Below, in pieces: positions 8,978 through 18,510 of a stretch of 64,000 nucleotides of DNA (its first letter is position 1; each line of letters opens with the position of its first letter). The position numbers and the translations under genes are program-made. A model generated the notes under the pieces. The model saw only the letters and a program-made list of their open reading frames with translations, was not told where the DNA came from and searched no databases. Origin of the DNA: Arthrobacter sp. 9V. Its GTDB lineage: Bacteria > Actinomycetota > Actinomycetes > Actinomycetales > Micrococcaceae. Where the stretch lies: contig NZ_LR732912.1 of the NCBI RefSeq assembly GCF_902506065.1, forward strand, positions 1,224,387 to 1,288,386, given 5' to 3'.

Positions 8978-10042
8978 CTACTCGGTGAGTTGGACGCCCA
9001 AGGCGCCGTACGTGGTTGGGCCGCCCAGAGTCGCGGCCTCCGTCAGACTTACTTTCTTGATGAAGGTGCCGTACAAGCCCGTGTCACTGTTCTTGAGTTT
9101 CAAGGAGGATTGAAGGGTAGCCGCATCAGAAGTCATGTAGTCCGTGCCACCACCCGTCAAATGCCATCCCCTGAGCGAAATCTGGGCAAAAGCCTCGATT
9201 TTAAACGATTTCGTGTACGGCGATAAAGCACAGGGATTCGTACCCTTGCCCTTTTTCAAAGGGCAAGCGGTGTCGAAAATCGGAATGAGGAGCTGCACAG
9301 GCTTGCCCGCTTTGAGCTTTGCCTCCCAGGAGGCGAAAGCGGATGCGCAGGTTGAATCGAAATCCGCGCCCTCGTTGGCCTCGATCCATGGATCGTCGAT
9401 GTCAAGATGAACATTGCAGGTTGAGCCAGGGTGCTTGAGCCAGCCAAAGCCACCCGGAAGCTCAAAACCGGAGGACGATTTGTGCTTGCAGGTGTACTTA
9501 GGGTCATCCGCGAGAGTGGTGCCGTGAACAGGGAAGAACTGCAAGCCCTTGGTGAAGGCGGGGTCCGACTCGCACTGCGAGAACGTCAGAGGTATGGCGT
9601 CAGTAGCGGAAAAGCCGCCGAATTTGGCCCGGGCGGAGGCCTTGATGTCCGCCGTCTGAACGCCCAGTGCCCGGGCGAACACCAAGCTGAAGTGGTTATC
9701 ACCGGAGGTGTTCCGGGACTGGGTGGTGACGTCCACGGTTCCGGTGCTCAGATTTACCGTGGCCACTGGTGCGTTGCTGACGCCGTCGAGGGCGTTCAGC
9801 CCGGCCAAGGATGTTGCGGCGGAAGTGGGACCAGCGCAATCGGCTGAGCTGGCATTAGTAGCGCAAGCCTGGGCGATGCCCATGGCTGATGAGTCGGCAC
9901 CATTCTGCAGCTGGGCGTGTTCGGAGTACATCATGGCCACATCTACGGCGAAAGCTGTCATGCCCAGCAAGGCCACCATTAGCATGGCAGTCATAGGAGC
10001 GACGGCACCGCGTTCGGGATCATCGTGCTTCAGCCGCCACAT
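8978..10042 (-). CDS. TadG-like pilus-associated protein
   Basis: Minor pilin-like or surface protein of the Tad system. The 354-residue product has an N-terminal segment typical of TadE/TadG proteins (GAVAPMTAMLMVALLGMTAF, then AVDVAMMYSEHAQLQNGADS). The remainder is a secreted domain with many paired cysteines (CESDP, CKHKSS, STCNVH, DSTCAS, DTACPLKKGKGTNPCAL), probably disulfide-bonded outside the cell. The start overlaps the tadE stop by 13 nt. It resembles the Flp assembly proteins called TadG-related; the C-terminal domain is not recognised. Confidence 0.8.
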   Translation of the reverse strand: MWRLKHDDPERGAVAPMTAMLMVALLGMTAFAVDVAMMYSEHAQLQNGADSSAMGIAQACATNASSADCAGPTSAATSLAGLNALDGVSNAPVATVNLSTGTVDVTTQSRNTSGDNHFSLVFARALGVQTADIKASARAKFGGFSATDAIPLTFSQCESDPAFTKGLQFFPVHGTTLADDPKYTCKHKSSSGFELPGGFGWLKHPGSTCNVHLDIDDPWIEANEGADFDSTCASAFASWEAKLKAGKPVQLLIPIFDTACPLKKGKGTNPCALSPYTKSFKIEAFAQISLRGWHLTGGGTDYMTSDAATLQSSLKLKNSDTGLYGTFIKKVSLTEAATLGGPTTYGALGVQLTE

Positions 10043-10476
10043 CGCATGACTCCCGTCCCTGAGACAGCGAGTTCAGCCGGCATTCCAGGCACAAGCCCGG
10101 GAAAGCCGGTCATCCACGGCGTGCTGTAGGCGATGTTGACTTCCACGTTGCAAGGGCTGGTTCCTGTTGAAGCGATGGAGATGTCGCCAGGGTCCAGATC
10201 GACTGAAGGCGCGGCGGCCACACCGGCGGCTTGGGCATCGCCCACCGCATAGCCGGACTCCGACTGGTGAATGGCTGCGTAGCGTGCGGCCTCCCGAGCG
10301 GCTTCAGACAATGAAATCTGGATGTTGAAAGCCCGGCCGAACTCAAAAATCCCAAGTACCAGGACGAGGAATATCGGTAGTACAAGCGCGAATTCAACAG
10401 CTACCGCGCCAGACTGGCTGTTTACGGTAGAGCGCCGTCGCGTGAGCGCTGTACTCTTCTTAGCTTTGAATCTCAT
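10030..10476 (-). CDS. tadE: TadE-like pseudopilin
   Basis: Minor pseudopilin of the Tad pilus. The 148-residue product has a basic leader and the TadE motif SGAVAVEFALVLPIFLVLVLGIFEFGR, in which the Glu after the cleavage site and the following hydrophobic helix match type IVb pilins; only part of this motif is needed for recognition. A small periplasm-exposed domain with two cysteines follows. The RBS GGGAG lies 5 nt before the ATG. The gene comes after flp, separated from it by a strong hairpin. Confidence 0.9.
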   Translation of the reverse strand: MRFKAKKSTALTRRRSTVNSQSGAVAVEFALVLPIFLVLVLGIFEFGRAFNIQISLSEAAREAARYAAIHQSESGYAVGDAQAAGVAAAPSVDLDPGDISIASTGTSPCNVEVNIAYSTPWMTGFPGLVPGMPAELAVSGTGVMRCGG

Positions 10477-10497
10477 AGCAACTCCCAGAAAACGAGT

Positions 10498-10542
10498 CCG
10501 GGCCGGCTGCAGCCGATGAGAGCATCGGGGCAGCCGGCCCGG
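10498..10542 (-). terminator. Strong hairpin between flp and tadE (partial terminator)
   Basis: A 13-bp perfect outer stem (10498-10510 with 10530-10542) and a 6-bp inner stem (CCGATG/CATCGG, loop AGAG) form one long hairpin just after the pilin gene. A short T-run follows on the minus strand. It probably ends or protects most flp transcripts, so that pilin exceeds the machine proteins. Confidence 0.8.
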
Positions 10543-10570
10543 GATCGGTAGTGAAGCCGGCCGGTGGGGG

Positions 10571-10768
10571 TTACGGCAAAGCCTTTTCGACGGTTTCGAA
10601 GCCTTTCAGGACGTCTTGGCCCAACGTGAGAACAGTGCCGACGATAATTGCCGCGATCAGGGCCACGAGCAGACCGTATTCAACAGCTGTGGCGCCCTTC
10701 TCCTCGGAGGTGAAGCGGTCCTTGACGCCGGCGATGAATGAGATAACTGAAACCATGAGAGATGACAT
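10571..10768 (-). CDS. flp: Flp/Fap-type major pilin prepilin
   Basis: Major subunit of the Tad (type IVb) pilus. The 65-residue product has the short basic leader ending in KG and the Flp signature ATAVEYGLLVALIAAIIVG. The prepilin peptidase would cut between Gly and Ala, leaving the Glu at position 5 of the mature pilin. The RBS GGAAGGA lies 6 nt upstream of the ATG. The gene has a 323-nt upstream gap and a strong hairpin downstream, so it is probably a high-level transcript of its own. Confidence 0.95.
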   Translation of the reverse strand: MSSLMVSVISFIAGVKDRFTSEEKGATAVEYGLLVALIAAIIVGTVLTLGQDVLKGFETVEKALP

Positions 10769-11091
10769 TGGAAAATCCTTCCCAGAATGAAACTTGATTT
10801 AGCGAATGATAAATAAGAAATAGCGAACGGTAATTCGCTTGAGATCCGAACTGCCCTTTGTTACCTACGGCCGTTCGGAATTCGATGAGATAAGAATTCA
10901 CCAGTGCATGCGTAGGCCACAATGCGTAGTCGTACTCGATTTCAATGAGGACCCATTACTTGGTGGCCAAGCCTGGAGACGTTAAGTACTCAGTTTCGAC
11001 GCCGAAACAGGCGGAAACTACTTGCTTTGCAAAGAAGCCTTATTATTTGCGTGGCACTCTAAAGGCGGAGTAAGGGCGTACTAACCAATGC
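10769..11091. other. 323-bp gap upstream of flp
   Basis: No convincing gene is seen. The part next to flp (10790-10900) is clearly AT-richer than its surroundings and probably holds the pilin promoter and leader, read on the minus strand. A small inverted repeat, GTTTCG/CGAAAC (10993-10998 and 11003-11008), lies near the prepilin peptidase end. No exact promoter could be fixed. Confidence 0.5.
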
Positions 11092-11736
11092 TTAGTTCAT
11101 GAAGAAAGCGACGCCCAGCGCTGCTGCGACCATTGCGGGTCCATGCGCCGTTTCTGCTGGCGTATCAGCGCGTCGCAGCCGCAACATCAGCACCGTGAGC
11201 ACCCCGCCCACCACGAATCCCAGTAGCCCCCCGAGGAGTACTTGCCCCCAACCCAAGTACCCCAAGTACAGTCCCAAGGGTGCTGCGAGCTTCACATCGC
11301 CCATTCCGAGGCTTCCCGGCGAAATAAGTCCGAGAATTAGGTAGCCCGCGAACAGGATGGCCCCTCCGGCCAGTGCTCTGAGCAGGTCCACCCAGCCCGG
11401 AGTGAGGGCTGAGGAAATAAGTAAGAGCAGAAAGCCGCCACCCAGAAGAGTCACTACAAGGGGGTTGGGCAGCAAATGCAGAGTGAAATCAATCCGTGAA
11501 AGTTGCACACCCAGGAGCGCCAGGAAAAGAAATGCCGGCAGCTCCGGCGAAAAACCAAAACGCCACGCAAGCAAGCCAAACAGCAGCGCGGTGACCATCG
11601 CCGTCGTGATCCGGACCTTACGGGCAGGGAGGCTGCCGAGCCGCGGCAGTGTGCGCGCGATCATGAGCTCAGCAGCCGGGCTAAGCATCAGCCCAAGGAC
11701 CGCAAGAAGGAGCAAGAGGCCGGGGCCATCGGTCAT
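11092..11736 (-). CDS. tadV: Prepilin peptidase, A24 family (TadV/CpaA-like)
   Basis: Membrane aspartic peptidase that removes the leader from Flp and TadE-type prepilins. The 214-residue, strongly hydrophobic product has about six membrane helices. The two catalytic Asp residues are visible: D83 in SRIDFTLHLLPN and D147 in GMGDVKLA. It lacks the N-terminal methyltransferase domain of full-length PilD, as is usual for the short TadV/CpaA type. RBS AAGGGAG precedes the ATG at 11736. It is transcribed first in the tad region. Confidence 0.92.
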   Translation of the reverse strand: MTDGPGLLLLLAVLGLMLSPAAELMIARTLPRLGSLPARKVRITTAMVTALLFGLLAWRFGFSPELPAFLFLALLGVQLSRIDFTLHLLPNPLVVTLLGGGFLLLLISSALTPGWVDLLRALAGGAILFAGYLILGLISPGSLGMGDVKLAAPLGLYLGYLGWGQVLLGGLLGFVVGGVLTVLMLRLRRADTPAETAHGPAMVAAALGVAFFMN

Positions 11737-12034
11737 ATTTCTCCCTTGGTACGGTGCCGGTCAGCTGCGCTACCCCGAGGGGCGGTTACCCCATTTTGAC
11801 CCGGACGCCCTGATGACGGTATTGTTTAGAGTCGTTGTGCGTGTCCTATCTCGATGACACATGCCTTCCGGGGGATCCAGTTGCAGGATCGCTAACTCCT
11901 GAGGCATATCGAGATCTTGGGATAACTGGTACATAGAGCCCTCACCTCTGCTCCGGTAGCGCATACATAGTAGGTACACGCCTCACTGCGTGTCGCCTAA
12001 AACATGAACGCCAGAACAAGAACGAGGCAAAACC
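11737..12034. other. Divergent promoter region between tadV and rplM
   Basis: About 300 nt with no supported gene. TAGAGT at 11827-11832 is a possible -10 box for rplM. A 6-bp inverted repeat, ACACGC (11976-11981) / GCGTGT (11988-11993), lies in the putative rplM leader. A 69-codon minus-strand frame here is not convincing. Confidence 0.35.
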
Positions 12035-12478
12035 GTGCGTACGTACACCCCGAAGCCCGGCGATATCAACCGCCAGTGGCACGTCATTGACGCCACCGAC
12101 GTTGTCCTTGGTCGTCTTGCCAGCCAGACCGCAACACTGCTGCGCGGAAAGCACAAGCCGACCTTTGCGTCCCACATGGACATGGGCGACTTCGTCATCA
12201 TCATCAACGCTGAAAAGGTTGCCCTCACCGGCGCCAAGCTGGAGCAGAAGCGCGCATACCGCCACTCCGGTTACCCGGGCGGCCTGACCTCCGTCAACTA
12301 CGCCGAGCTGTTGGAATCCAACCCGGTTCGCGCTGTTGAGAAGGCCATCAAGGGCATGCTCCCCAAGAACTCTCTCGCTGCACAGCAGTTGGGCAAGCTC
12401 AAGGTCTACCGTGGCGCTGAGCACCCCCACGCTGCACAGCAGCCGAAGACTTTCGAAATCACCCAGGTCGCCCAGTAG
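12035..12478 (+). CDS. rplM: 50S ribosomal protein L13
   Basis: Early-assembly protein of the large subunit. The 147-residue product starts with GTG ([20 protein letters not shown]) after a GAGGCAA-type RBS. It shows the family motifs [26 protein letters not shown] and [20 protein letters not shown]. rpsI follows 39 nt later with its own RBS, in the usual rplM-rpsI operon. Confidence 0.98.
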   Translation: MRTYTPKPGDINRQWHVIDATDVVLGRLASQTATLLRGKHKPTFASHMDMGDFVIIINAEKVALTGAKLEQKRAYRHSGYPGGLTSVNYAELLESNPVRAVEKAIKGMLPKNSLAAQQLGKLKVYRGAEHPHAAQQPKTFEITQVAQ

Positions 12479-12517
12479 TCCTGGCCACCAACTAAACTTT
12501 TTATTACAAGGAGAACC

Positions 12518-13027
12518 GTGGCTCAGAACGAAGAACTGACCGCCGAAGCCGTCGAGGCTGAGGAAACCCTCACCAGCTACACCTCTGAAAGCAGCAACGC
12601 TGCCGAGGATGCTCCCAAGAAGGAGCGCCCGGCACTGACCGTTGCCGGCGCAGCTGTTGGCCGCCGCAAGGAAGCCGTTGCACGCGTTCGCGTTGTACCG
12701 GGCTCCGGCAAGTGGACCATCAACGGCCGCACGCTGGACAACTACTTCCCCAACAAGTTGCACCAGCAGGACGTCAACGAGCCCTTCAAGATCCTTGATC
12801 TCGAAGGCGCCTACGACGTCATCGCCCGTATCCACGGCGGTGGCATCTCCGGCCAGGCCGGTGCGCTGCGTCTGGGCGTTGCTCGCTCGCTGAACGAGAT
12901 CGACGTCGACAACAACCGCGCCACCCTCAAGAAGGCCGGTTACTTGAGCCGTGACGCCCGCGTCATCGAGCGCAAGAAGGCCGGTCTCAAGAAGGCACGT
13001 AAGGCTCAGCAGTACTCCAAGCGTTAA
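12518..13027 (+). CDS. rpsI: 30S ribosomal protein S9 with acidic N-terminal extension
   Basis: S9, whose C-terminal tail reaches the P-site tRNA anticodon loop. The 169-residue product is longer than the usual 130 because about 40 acidic, Ser/Ala-rich residues precede the S9 core, which begins near [18 protein letters not shown]. The core also shows [17 protein letters not shown] and the basic tail ending RKAQQYSKR. The start is GTG after CAAGGAGAA. Such extensions are common on actinobacterial S9. Confidence 0.97.
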   Translation: MAQNEELTAEAVEAEETLTSYTSESSNAAEDAPKKERPALTVAGAAVGRRKEAVARVRVVPGSGKWTINGRTLDNYFPNKLHQQDVNEPFKILDLEGAYDVIARIHGGGISGQAGALRLGVARSLNEIDVDNNRATLKKAGYLSRDARVIERKKAGLKKARKAQQYSKR

Positions 13028-13050
13028 TCCGCTTCGCCCCACAGGGGTAT

Positions 13051-13089
13051 CGAAAGCCCGTTCCGCCGTTTCGGCGGGGCGGGCTTTCG
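13051..13089 (+). terminator. Intrinsic terminator after rpsI
   Basis: CGAAAGCCCG (13051-13060) pairs with CGGGCTTTCG (13080-13089), with an inner CCGCC/GGCGG stem. It sits 24 nt after the rpsI stop. Confidence 0.85.
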
Positions 13090-13176
13090 CCGTTAAGAAC
13101 CCCGTCCGGTAGCCCGGGACCGCGCCGCGGGTGACCCTTCGGCGACTTGTTGAACCAGTGGTGTCCTGACGTCGTC

Positions 13177-13190
13177 TAAACTTGACCCGA
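13177..13190 (+). promoter_or_regulatory. Leaderless-type promoter -10 of glmM
   Basis: TAAACT (13177-13182) stands 7 nt before the ATG at 13190, and no Shine-Dalgarno sequence is present. Confidence 0.6.
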
Positions 13191-14554
13191 TGTCTAGATT
13201 ATTTGGAACAGATGGCGTCCGCGGTCTCGCGAACGGATTGCTCACCGCCGAACTGGCCATGCAGCTCGCGCAGGCAGCCGCCGTCGTACTCGGCCATGAC
13301 CGCACTACTGATGGCAAGCGGCCGCGCGCCGTGGTCGCCCGGGACCCCAGGGCCAGCGGCGAGTTCCTTGCCGCCGCCGTTGAGGCCGGGCTTTCCAGCT
13401 CCGGTATCGACGTCTACGACGCCGGTGTGCTCCCCACCCCTGCCGCTGCTTACCTCGTGGCGGACCTCGACGCCGACTTCGGAGTCATGCTGTCGGCATC
13501 CCATAACCCGGCCCCGGACAACGGCATTAAGTTCTTCGCCAGGGGCGGTCAGAAGCTGCCGGACGACGTTGAGGACGCCATTGAGGCGCAGCTGGGCAAA
13601 GAGCCGCAGCGCCCGGTAGGCGCCGACGTCGGACGCATCCAGCGGTTCTCGGACGCTGAGGACAGATACATAGTGCACCTGCTCGGCACGCTGCCCAAGC
13701 GCCTTGAAGGCCTCAAGGTAGTCCTCGACTGCGCCCATGGTGCCGCCAGTGGCTGTTCGCCCCAGGTGTTCAAGGACGCCGGCGCTGACGTGGTGGTCAT
13801 CGGAGCTGAGCCTGACGGCCTGAACATCAACGAGGGCGTTGGCTCCACACACTTGGGTCCGTTGAAAGAAGCTGTAGTCAAGCACGGCGCGGACCTCGGT
13901 GTAGCGCACGACGGCGACGCTGACCGCTGCCTGGCAGTGGACCACGAAGGCAACGAGGTGGATGGCGACCAGATCATGGCGATCCTGGCACTGGCACTCA
14001 AGGACGCTGGAAAGCTCAAGGACAACATCCTTGTGGCCACGGTCATGAGCAACCTCGGCCTCAAGATTGCCCTCCGCGAGGCCGGCATCACCATCCGTGA
14101 GACCGGTGTTGGCGACCGCTACGTGCTGGAGGAAATGCGCGACGGCGGGTACAACCTGGGTGGCGAACAGTCCGGCCACGTGATCTTCTCGGACTTCGCC
14201 ACCACTGGCGACGGCGTCCTGACCGGACTCCAGCTTGCAGCGCAGGTTGCTCTGACTGGCCGCAGCCTCAAAGAGCTCTCCAGCGCCATGACCAAGCTTC
14301 CGCAGCTCATGATCAACGTCAAGGGCGTTGACAAGGCCCGGGCCGCCACCGATGAAGGCGTTGCTGAGGCTGTTGCTGCAGCGGAGCTCGAGCTGGGGGA
14401 GACCGGCCGCGTGCTGCTCCGTCCATCAGGCACCGAGGCCCTGGTACGTGTCATGGTGGAAGCCGCTGACATGGAAACTGCCGAGCGCGTCTGCAAAGGC
14501 CTTGCAGCCGTGGTCAAGGAGCGTTTGGGCGCCCCCAGCGAAATGGCAGTCTAG
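13190..14554 (+). CDS. glmM: Phosphoglucosamine mutase
   Basis: Converts glucosamine-6-phosphate to glucosamine-1-phosphate for UDP-GlcNAc, and so for peptidoglycan and mycothiol. The 454-residue product starts [12 protein letters not shown], has the phosphoserine loop [16 protein letters not shown] (catalytic Ser104), the Mg2+ loop [12 protein letters not shown] and the sugar/phosphate loops GEQSGHVIF and [14 protein letters not shown]. It works together with glmS, 3 kb downstream. The start is fixed by a -10 box 7 nt upstream. Confidence 0.98.
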   Translation: MSRLFGTDGVRGLANGLLTAELAMQLAQAAAVVLGHDRTTDGKRPRAVVARDPRASGEFLAAAVEAGLSSSGIDVYDAGVLPTPAAAYLVADLDADFGVMLSASHNPAPDNGIKFFARGGQKLPDDVEDAIEAQLGKEPQRPVGADVGRIQRFSDAEDRYIVHLLGTLPKRLEGLKVVLDCAHGAASGCSPQVFKDAGADVVVIGAEPDGLNINEGVGSTHLGPLKEAVVKHGADLGVAHDGDADRCLAVDHEGNEVDGDQIMAILALALKDAGKLKDNILVATVMSNLGLKIALREAGITIRETGVGDRYVLEEMRDGGYNLGGEQSGHVIFSDFATTGDGVLTGLQLAAQVALTGRSLKELSSAMTKLPQLMINVKGVDKARAATDEGVAEAVAAAELELGETGRVLLRPSGTEALVRVMVEAADMETAERVCKGLAAVVKERLGAPSEMAV

Positions 14555-14568
14555 GAAACACGCTTTTG

Positions 14569-14619
14569 AGGCCCGCACCCCAGCTTGAGTAGAAGCAGGG
14601 GAGCGGGCCTTAGTGTTTT
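14569..14619. terminator. Intrinsic terminator after glmM
   Basis: AGGCCCGCACCCC (14569-14581) pairs with GGGGAGCGGGCCT (14598-14610), followed by a T-rich tail. It lies between convergent glmM and the VanY-like gene and may act on both. Confidence 0.8.
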
Positions 14620-14625
14620 AAGGCA

Positions 14626-15510
14626 TTACAGGTAGTCCGGCGCTGCTTCGAGCCCGAAATACTCTTCCAAGGTTGCGATGCCCCGAGTAAACATGTCCGT
14701 GGCTGCCTCCACACCTATGTACCGCAGGTGCCAGGACTCGTAAAAGTACCCGGTGGTGTCATGGAACATCCATGGGTAGCGCACTACGAATCCGAACTTG
14801 TGGGCATTGGATTTGGCCCACACTGCGGCAGGTTGTTCGGCGAAGCAGGGCTGAAAGCTGCACGCTCCCGCGCCGTCGCCAATGTCGAATGACCAGCCCG
14901 TCTGGTGCTCGGAGTGGCCAGGGCGGGCGGATGCTCGGTCCGCGGCCGCCTGACCGGTGCTGGCGACGTATCCGTTGTAGGTCGCCACTTGCGTGGAATA
15001 GGAACGGTAGCCGGAAGCCAGCGTCATGATGATGCCCTCCGAGGCTGCGGCGCCGAACATCTTTTCTGCGGCAGCCGCCGTCGTGCTGTTGAGCAAGGCC
15101 GCTTCGCCGCTGACGGCCAGCTGCACGCCGGGCTGCACCAAATCTGCAGGAACGAAGTCCTGGGGAACCAGAGGCAGGTGCTTGTTGACCACAACCCAAG
15201 GACTCGTGGGATCCGTCAGGGAGTGTTGCGGGGCAACGGCCCGCGAAGGCGCAGCACTGGAGGGCATTGCGCTGGGCGCTGGTTCTACAGAGGAGGGTTC
15301 AGCAGGTGCAGGCTCAGAAGCCGCTGCGCTGGAGCTGATGGCTGAGGGCGTTGCAGAAGCCGAAGGAACCTCGCTGGCGGCGTTGGCCGCAACCGGGGAG
15401 GGCGAGGCATTCTCAGGCGTGCAGGCGGCGAGGACTGCCATTCCCGCACCTGCAGTCAGCAAGCCGGCAAAGACCCGCCGGCTGGGCAGTGGTCGAGGGG
15501 CGTTGGGCAC
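14626..15510 (-). CDS. D-alanyl-D-alanine carboxypeptidase, M15B (VanY-like) lipoprotein
   Basis: Probable zinc DD-carboxypeptidase that trims peptidoglycan stem peptides outside the membrane. The 294-residue product has a signal peptide with a twin-Arg-like start (SRRVFAGLLTAGAG) and a lipobox LAAC, then about 65 residues of Ser/Ala/Pro linker. The M15B domain shows SGYRSYSTQ, ARPGHSEHQTGWSFDIG and ESWHLRYIG, which hold the His, Asp, Glu and His zinc and catalytic residues. The GTG start at 15510 comes 2 nt after the coaA stop, so the two are probably co-transcribed. Confidence 0.9.
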   Translation of the reverse strand: MPNAPRPLPSRRVFAGLLTAGAGMAVLAACTPENASPSPVAANAASEVPSASATPSAISSSAAASEPAPAEPSSVEPAPSAMPSSAAPSRAVAPQHSLTDPTSPWVVVNKHLPLVPQDFVPADLVQPGVQLAVSGEAALLNSTTAAAAEKMFGAAASEGIIMTLASGYRSYSTQVATYNGYVASTGQAAADRASARPGHSEHQTGWSFDIGDGAGACSFQPCFAEQPAAVWAKSNAHKFGFVVRYPWMFHDTTGYFYESWHLRYIGVEAATDMFTRGIATLEEYFGLEAAPDYL

Positions 15511-15511
15511 T

Positions 15512-16483
15512 CTAGACCTTCCTCAGCAGCATGCGGCGGATGGAATGATCTGCGTCCTTGGTCAGCACCAGCTGCGCACGTCCGCGGGTAGGCAGCACGT
15601 TTTCCTCAAGATTGGGCTCGTTGATGCGTTTCCAGATGCCACGTGCCGTTGATTCGGCGTCGTCGTCGGAGAGCGTTGCGTAGCGGTGGAAGTAGGACTC
15701 GGGCTGGGCAAAGGCCGTGGTCCGCAGCTTCCGGAAGCGGTCCACGTACCACTCCTCAATGTAGGAGGTTTTGGCATCCACGTAGATGGAGAAATCGAAG
15801 AAGTCGCTGACGGCCAGTCCTTGTTTCCCGTCCATTCGCGGACGGGCGGGGGCCAGGACGTTGAGGCCCTCCACAATCAGGACATCGGGCCGGCGCACCA
15901 CAACTTCCTTGCCCGGAACGATGTCATAGGTGACGTGGGAGTACCAAGGTGCGCGTACTTCCTCGGCGCCGCCCTTGACTTCGGACACAAAGCGAAGAAG
16001 GCCGCGGCGATCGTAGGACTCAGGGAAACCCTTCCGCTCCAGCAGGTGCCGGCGCTTCAGCTCAGCCAAAGGGTAGAGAAAACCGTCCGTGGTGATGAGC
16101 TCCACATTGGGTGTACCAGGCCACCGCCGGAGCATTTCCCGGAGCACGCGCGCAATGGTGGACTTGCCCACAGCAACTGAACCGGCCACACCAATCACAA
16201 ACGGCGTACGTTGTGTCTGCTCGCCAAGGAATGTGGTGGTGGCTGCATGGAGTTGGTGAGAGGCTTCGACGTACAGATGCAGAAGCCGTGAGAGCGGGAG
16301 GTAAACCTCCCTCACTTCTTTCATGTCCAGGGGGTCGCCGAGCCCGCGGAGACGGAAGACGTCCTCTTCGTTGAGGGGCTGCTCCATCTGCGCTGCAAGC
16401 CTGGACCACGTTTGACGGTCCAGCTCTACAAACGGGGAAGCGCCGTCGCCATTAGCTTCGGTGCGTTGCAAAGTCACGCTCAT
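15512..16483 (-). CDS. coaA: Type I pantothenate kinase
   Basis: First step of coenzyme A synthesis: phosphorylation of pantothenate. The product shows the P-loop [42 protein letters not shown] and [11 protein letters not shown], all typical of bacterial CoaA. The ATG at 16483 is preferred (323 residues), because GGAGGG lies 6 nt upstream of it. An in-frame GTG at 16498 would add 5 residues and would include the RBS inside the gene. It is divergent from glmS. Confidence 0.96.
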   Translation of the reverse strand: MSVTLQRTEANGDGASPFVELDRQTWSRLAAQMEQPLNEEDVFRLRGLGDPLDMKEVREVYLPLSRLLHLYVEASHQLHAATTTFLGEQTQRTPFVIGVAGSVAVGKSTIARVLREMLRRWPGTPNVELITTDGFLYPLAELKRRHLLERKGFPESYDRRGLLRFVSEVKGGAEEVRAPWYSHVTYDIVPGKEVVVRRPDVLIVEGLNVLAPARPRMDGKQGLAVSDFFDFSIYVDAKTSYIEEWYVDRFRKLRTTAFAQPESYFHRYATLSDDDAESTARGIWKRINEPNLEENVLPTRGRAQLVLTKDADHSIRRMLLRKV

Positions 16484-16609
16484 GATTCTGCCCTCCACAG
16501 GGCAGATCAGGAAATGCGCGACGACGGGCAGGTGAATTGTGGGGGCCGGTTGCGTTGAGCGGAGGCCGAGGAGGGGGGATGTCCCACATCAGTTGTTTGC
16601 ACTAGCCGT

Positions 16610-16623
16610 TAGGCTTGTACCCA
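16610..16623 (+). promoter_or_regulatory. Leaderless-type promoter -10 of glmS
   Basis: TAGGCT (16610-16615) lies 7 nt before the ATG at 16623, and no Shine-Dalgarno sequence is present. This fixes the start of GlmS, whose second residue must be the catalytic Cys. Confidence 0.65.
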
Positions 16624-18506
16624 TGTGTGGAATCGTAGGCTATGTTGGCAATTCGTCTCGCAAGGCAGCTGGATACAGCGCTCTTGACGTTGTGGTGGAA
16701 GGGCTGCGCCGTCTGGAATACCGCGGCTATGACTCCGCAGGCGTCGCAGTAGTGGCTGACGGGAGCATCTCCTCCCGTAAAAAGTCCGGCAAGCTGAGCA
16801 ACTTGATCGCAGAACTGGAAGCAAGCCCGGTTCCCGAGTCCCTGACCGGCATCGGCCATACCCGCTGGGCTACGCACGGCGGACCCACCGACCGTAACGC
16901 GCACCCGCACCTCTCGGACGGCGGCAAGCTCGCGGTCATTCACAACGGCATCATTGAAAACTTCGCTGAGCTCAAGCAGGAACTGCTGGGCAAGGGCGTC
17001 ACCTTCGAGTCCGAAACGGACACCGAAGTTGCAGCCGCCCTCATCGGTGACATTTTCCGCACCCGGCTCAACGGCGAGGGCGGCAACCTCACCGAGGCCA
17101 TGCGCCTGGCCTGCCAGCGCCTCGAAGGCGCCTTTACACTTCTGGCCGTCCACGCAGACCAGCCCGACGTCGTCGTGGCCGCGCGCCGCAATTCCCCGCT
17201 GGTAGTGGGTCTGGGCGATGGCGAGAACTTCCTCGGCTCGGACGTTTCCGGCTTCATTGACTACACCCGCCGCGCGGTGGAACTGGGGCAGGACCAGATC
17301 GTCACCATCACCGCGGACTCCGTGGAGATCACCGACTTCTTCGGCGCCCCCGCCCAAGGCAAGGAATACCACGTTGACTGGGACCCGGCTTCGGCCGAAA
17401 AGGGCGGTTTCAGCTCCTTCATGGAGAAGGAAATCCACGACCAGCCGGACGCCGTAGCGCAGACCCTCCTGGGCCGCTCGGACCTCAACGGCAAGCTCAC
17501 CCTTGACGAAGTCCGCATCGATCCCGAACTCCTCAAGCAGGTGGACAAGATCATCGTTCTGGCTTGCGGTACCGCAGCCTACGCTGGTCTTGTGGCCAAG
17601 TACGCTATCGAAAACTGGTGCCGTATCCCCACGGAGGTCGAACTCGCCCACGAGTTCCGCTACCGCGATCCCATTGTTGACTCCAACACCCTGGTGGTTT
17701 CCATCAGCCAGTCGGGCGAGACCATGGACACGCTGATGGCTGTCCGTTACGCCCGCGAACAGGGCGCCAAGACGATCTCCATCTGCAACACCAACGGTTC
17801 CACCATCCCGCGTGAATCCGACGCTGTGCTGTACACGCACGCAGGCCCGGAAATCGCTGTCGCCTCCACCAAGGCATTCCTGGCGCAGATCACCGCTGCT
17901 TACCTGCTCGGCCTGTACTTGGCCCAGCTGCGGGGCAACATCTTCTCCGGCCAGATCAAGGATGTCCTCGCTGACCTGAACAAGATCCCTGCGAAGATCC
18001 AGAAAATCCTGGACAACGCGGGACCCCTGCGCGAGCTGGCCCGCAGCATGAAGGACGAGAAGTCGGTCTTGTTCCTGGGCCGCCACGTTGGCTACCCGGT
18101 AGCACTTGAAGGCGCCCTGAAGCTCAAGGAAATCGCGTACATCCACGCTGAAGGCTTTGCTGCCGGCGAGTTGAAGCACGGTCCGATCGCCCTGATCGAC
18201 GACGGACAGCCCGTCTTCGTTGTGGTGCCGTCCCCCCGTGGCCGCGACTCGCTGCACTCCAAGGTTGTCAGCAACATCCAGGAAGTCCGTGCACGTGGTG
18301 CCCGCACCTTGGTCATCGCTGAAGAAGGCGACGAATCCGTCAAGGACTACGCAGAGCACGTCTTCTACGTACCGGAGACCCCCACCTTGCTGATGCCGCT
18401 GCTGACCACCGTTCCGCTGCAGATCTTTGCTGCTGAACTGGCCGGTGCCAAGGGTTACGACGTCGATCAGCCGCGTAACCTGGCCAAGAGCGTCACCGTA
18501 GAATAA
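16623..18506 (+). CDS. glmS: Glutamine--fructose-6-phosphate aminotransferase (isomerizing)
   Basis: Makes glucosamine-6-phosphate from fructose-6-phosphate and glutamine, the entry to UDP-GlcNAc. The 627-residue product begins MCGIVGYVG, so Cys2 becomes the N-terminal nucleophile; a longer reading frame upstream is therefore wrong. The glutaminase domain (1-240) shows [21 protein letters not shown] and HNGIIEN. Two SIS domains follow ([41 protein letters not shown]), and the C-terminus is [15 protein letters not shown]. No glmS ribozyme is present upstream, in line with a leaderless start. Confidence 0.98.
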   Translation: MCGIVGYVGNSSRKAAGYSALDVVVEGLRRLEYRGYDSAGVAVVADGSISSRKKSGKLSNLIAELEASPVPESLTGIGHTRWATHGGPTDRNAHPHLSDGGKLAVIHNGIIENFAELKQELLGKGVTFESETDTEVAAALIGDIFRTRLNGEGGNLTEAMRLACQRLEGAFTLLAVHADQPDVVVAARRNSPLVVGLGDGENFLGSDVSGFIDYTRRAVELGQDQIVTITADSVEITDFFGAPAQGKEYHVDWDPASAEKGGFSSFMEKEIHDQPDAVAQTLLGRSDLNGKLTLDEVRIDPELLKQVDKIIVLACGTAAYAGLVAKYAIENWCRIPTEVELAHEFRYRDPIVDSNTLVVSISQSGETMDTLMAVRYAREQGAKTISICNTNGSTIPRESDAVLYTHAGPEIAVASTKAFLAQITAAYLLGLYLAQLRGNIFSGQIKDVLADLNKIPAKIQKILDNAGPLRELARSMKDEKSVLFLGRHVGYPVALEGALKLKEIAYIHAEGFAAGELKHGPIALIDDGQPVFVVVPSPRGRDSLHSKVVSNIQEVRARGARTLVIAEEGDESVKDYAEHVFYVPETPTLLMPLLTTVPLQIFAAELAGAKGYDVDQPRNLAKSVTVE

Positions 18507-18510
18507 CGCC

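Noticed and set aside
11770-11979. Small minus-strand frame upstream of tadV
   Set aside because: Composition is unlike a typical protein, it has no homology I recognise, and it overlaps the likely rplM promoter region.
16539-16622. Longer N-terminus for GlmS
   Set aside because: The Cys of MCGIVG must follow the initiator Met for catalysis, and a -10 box lies inside the proposed extension.
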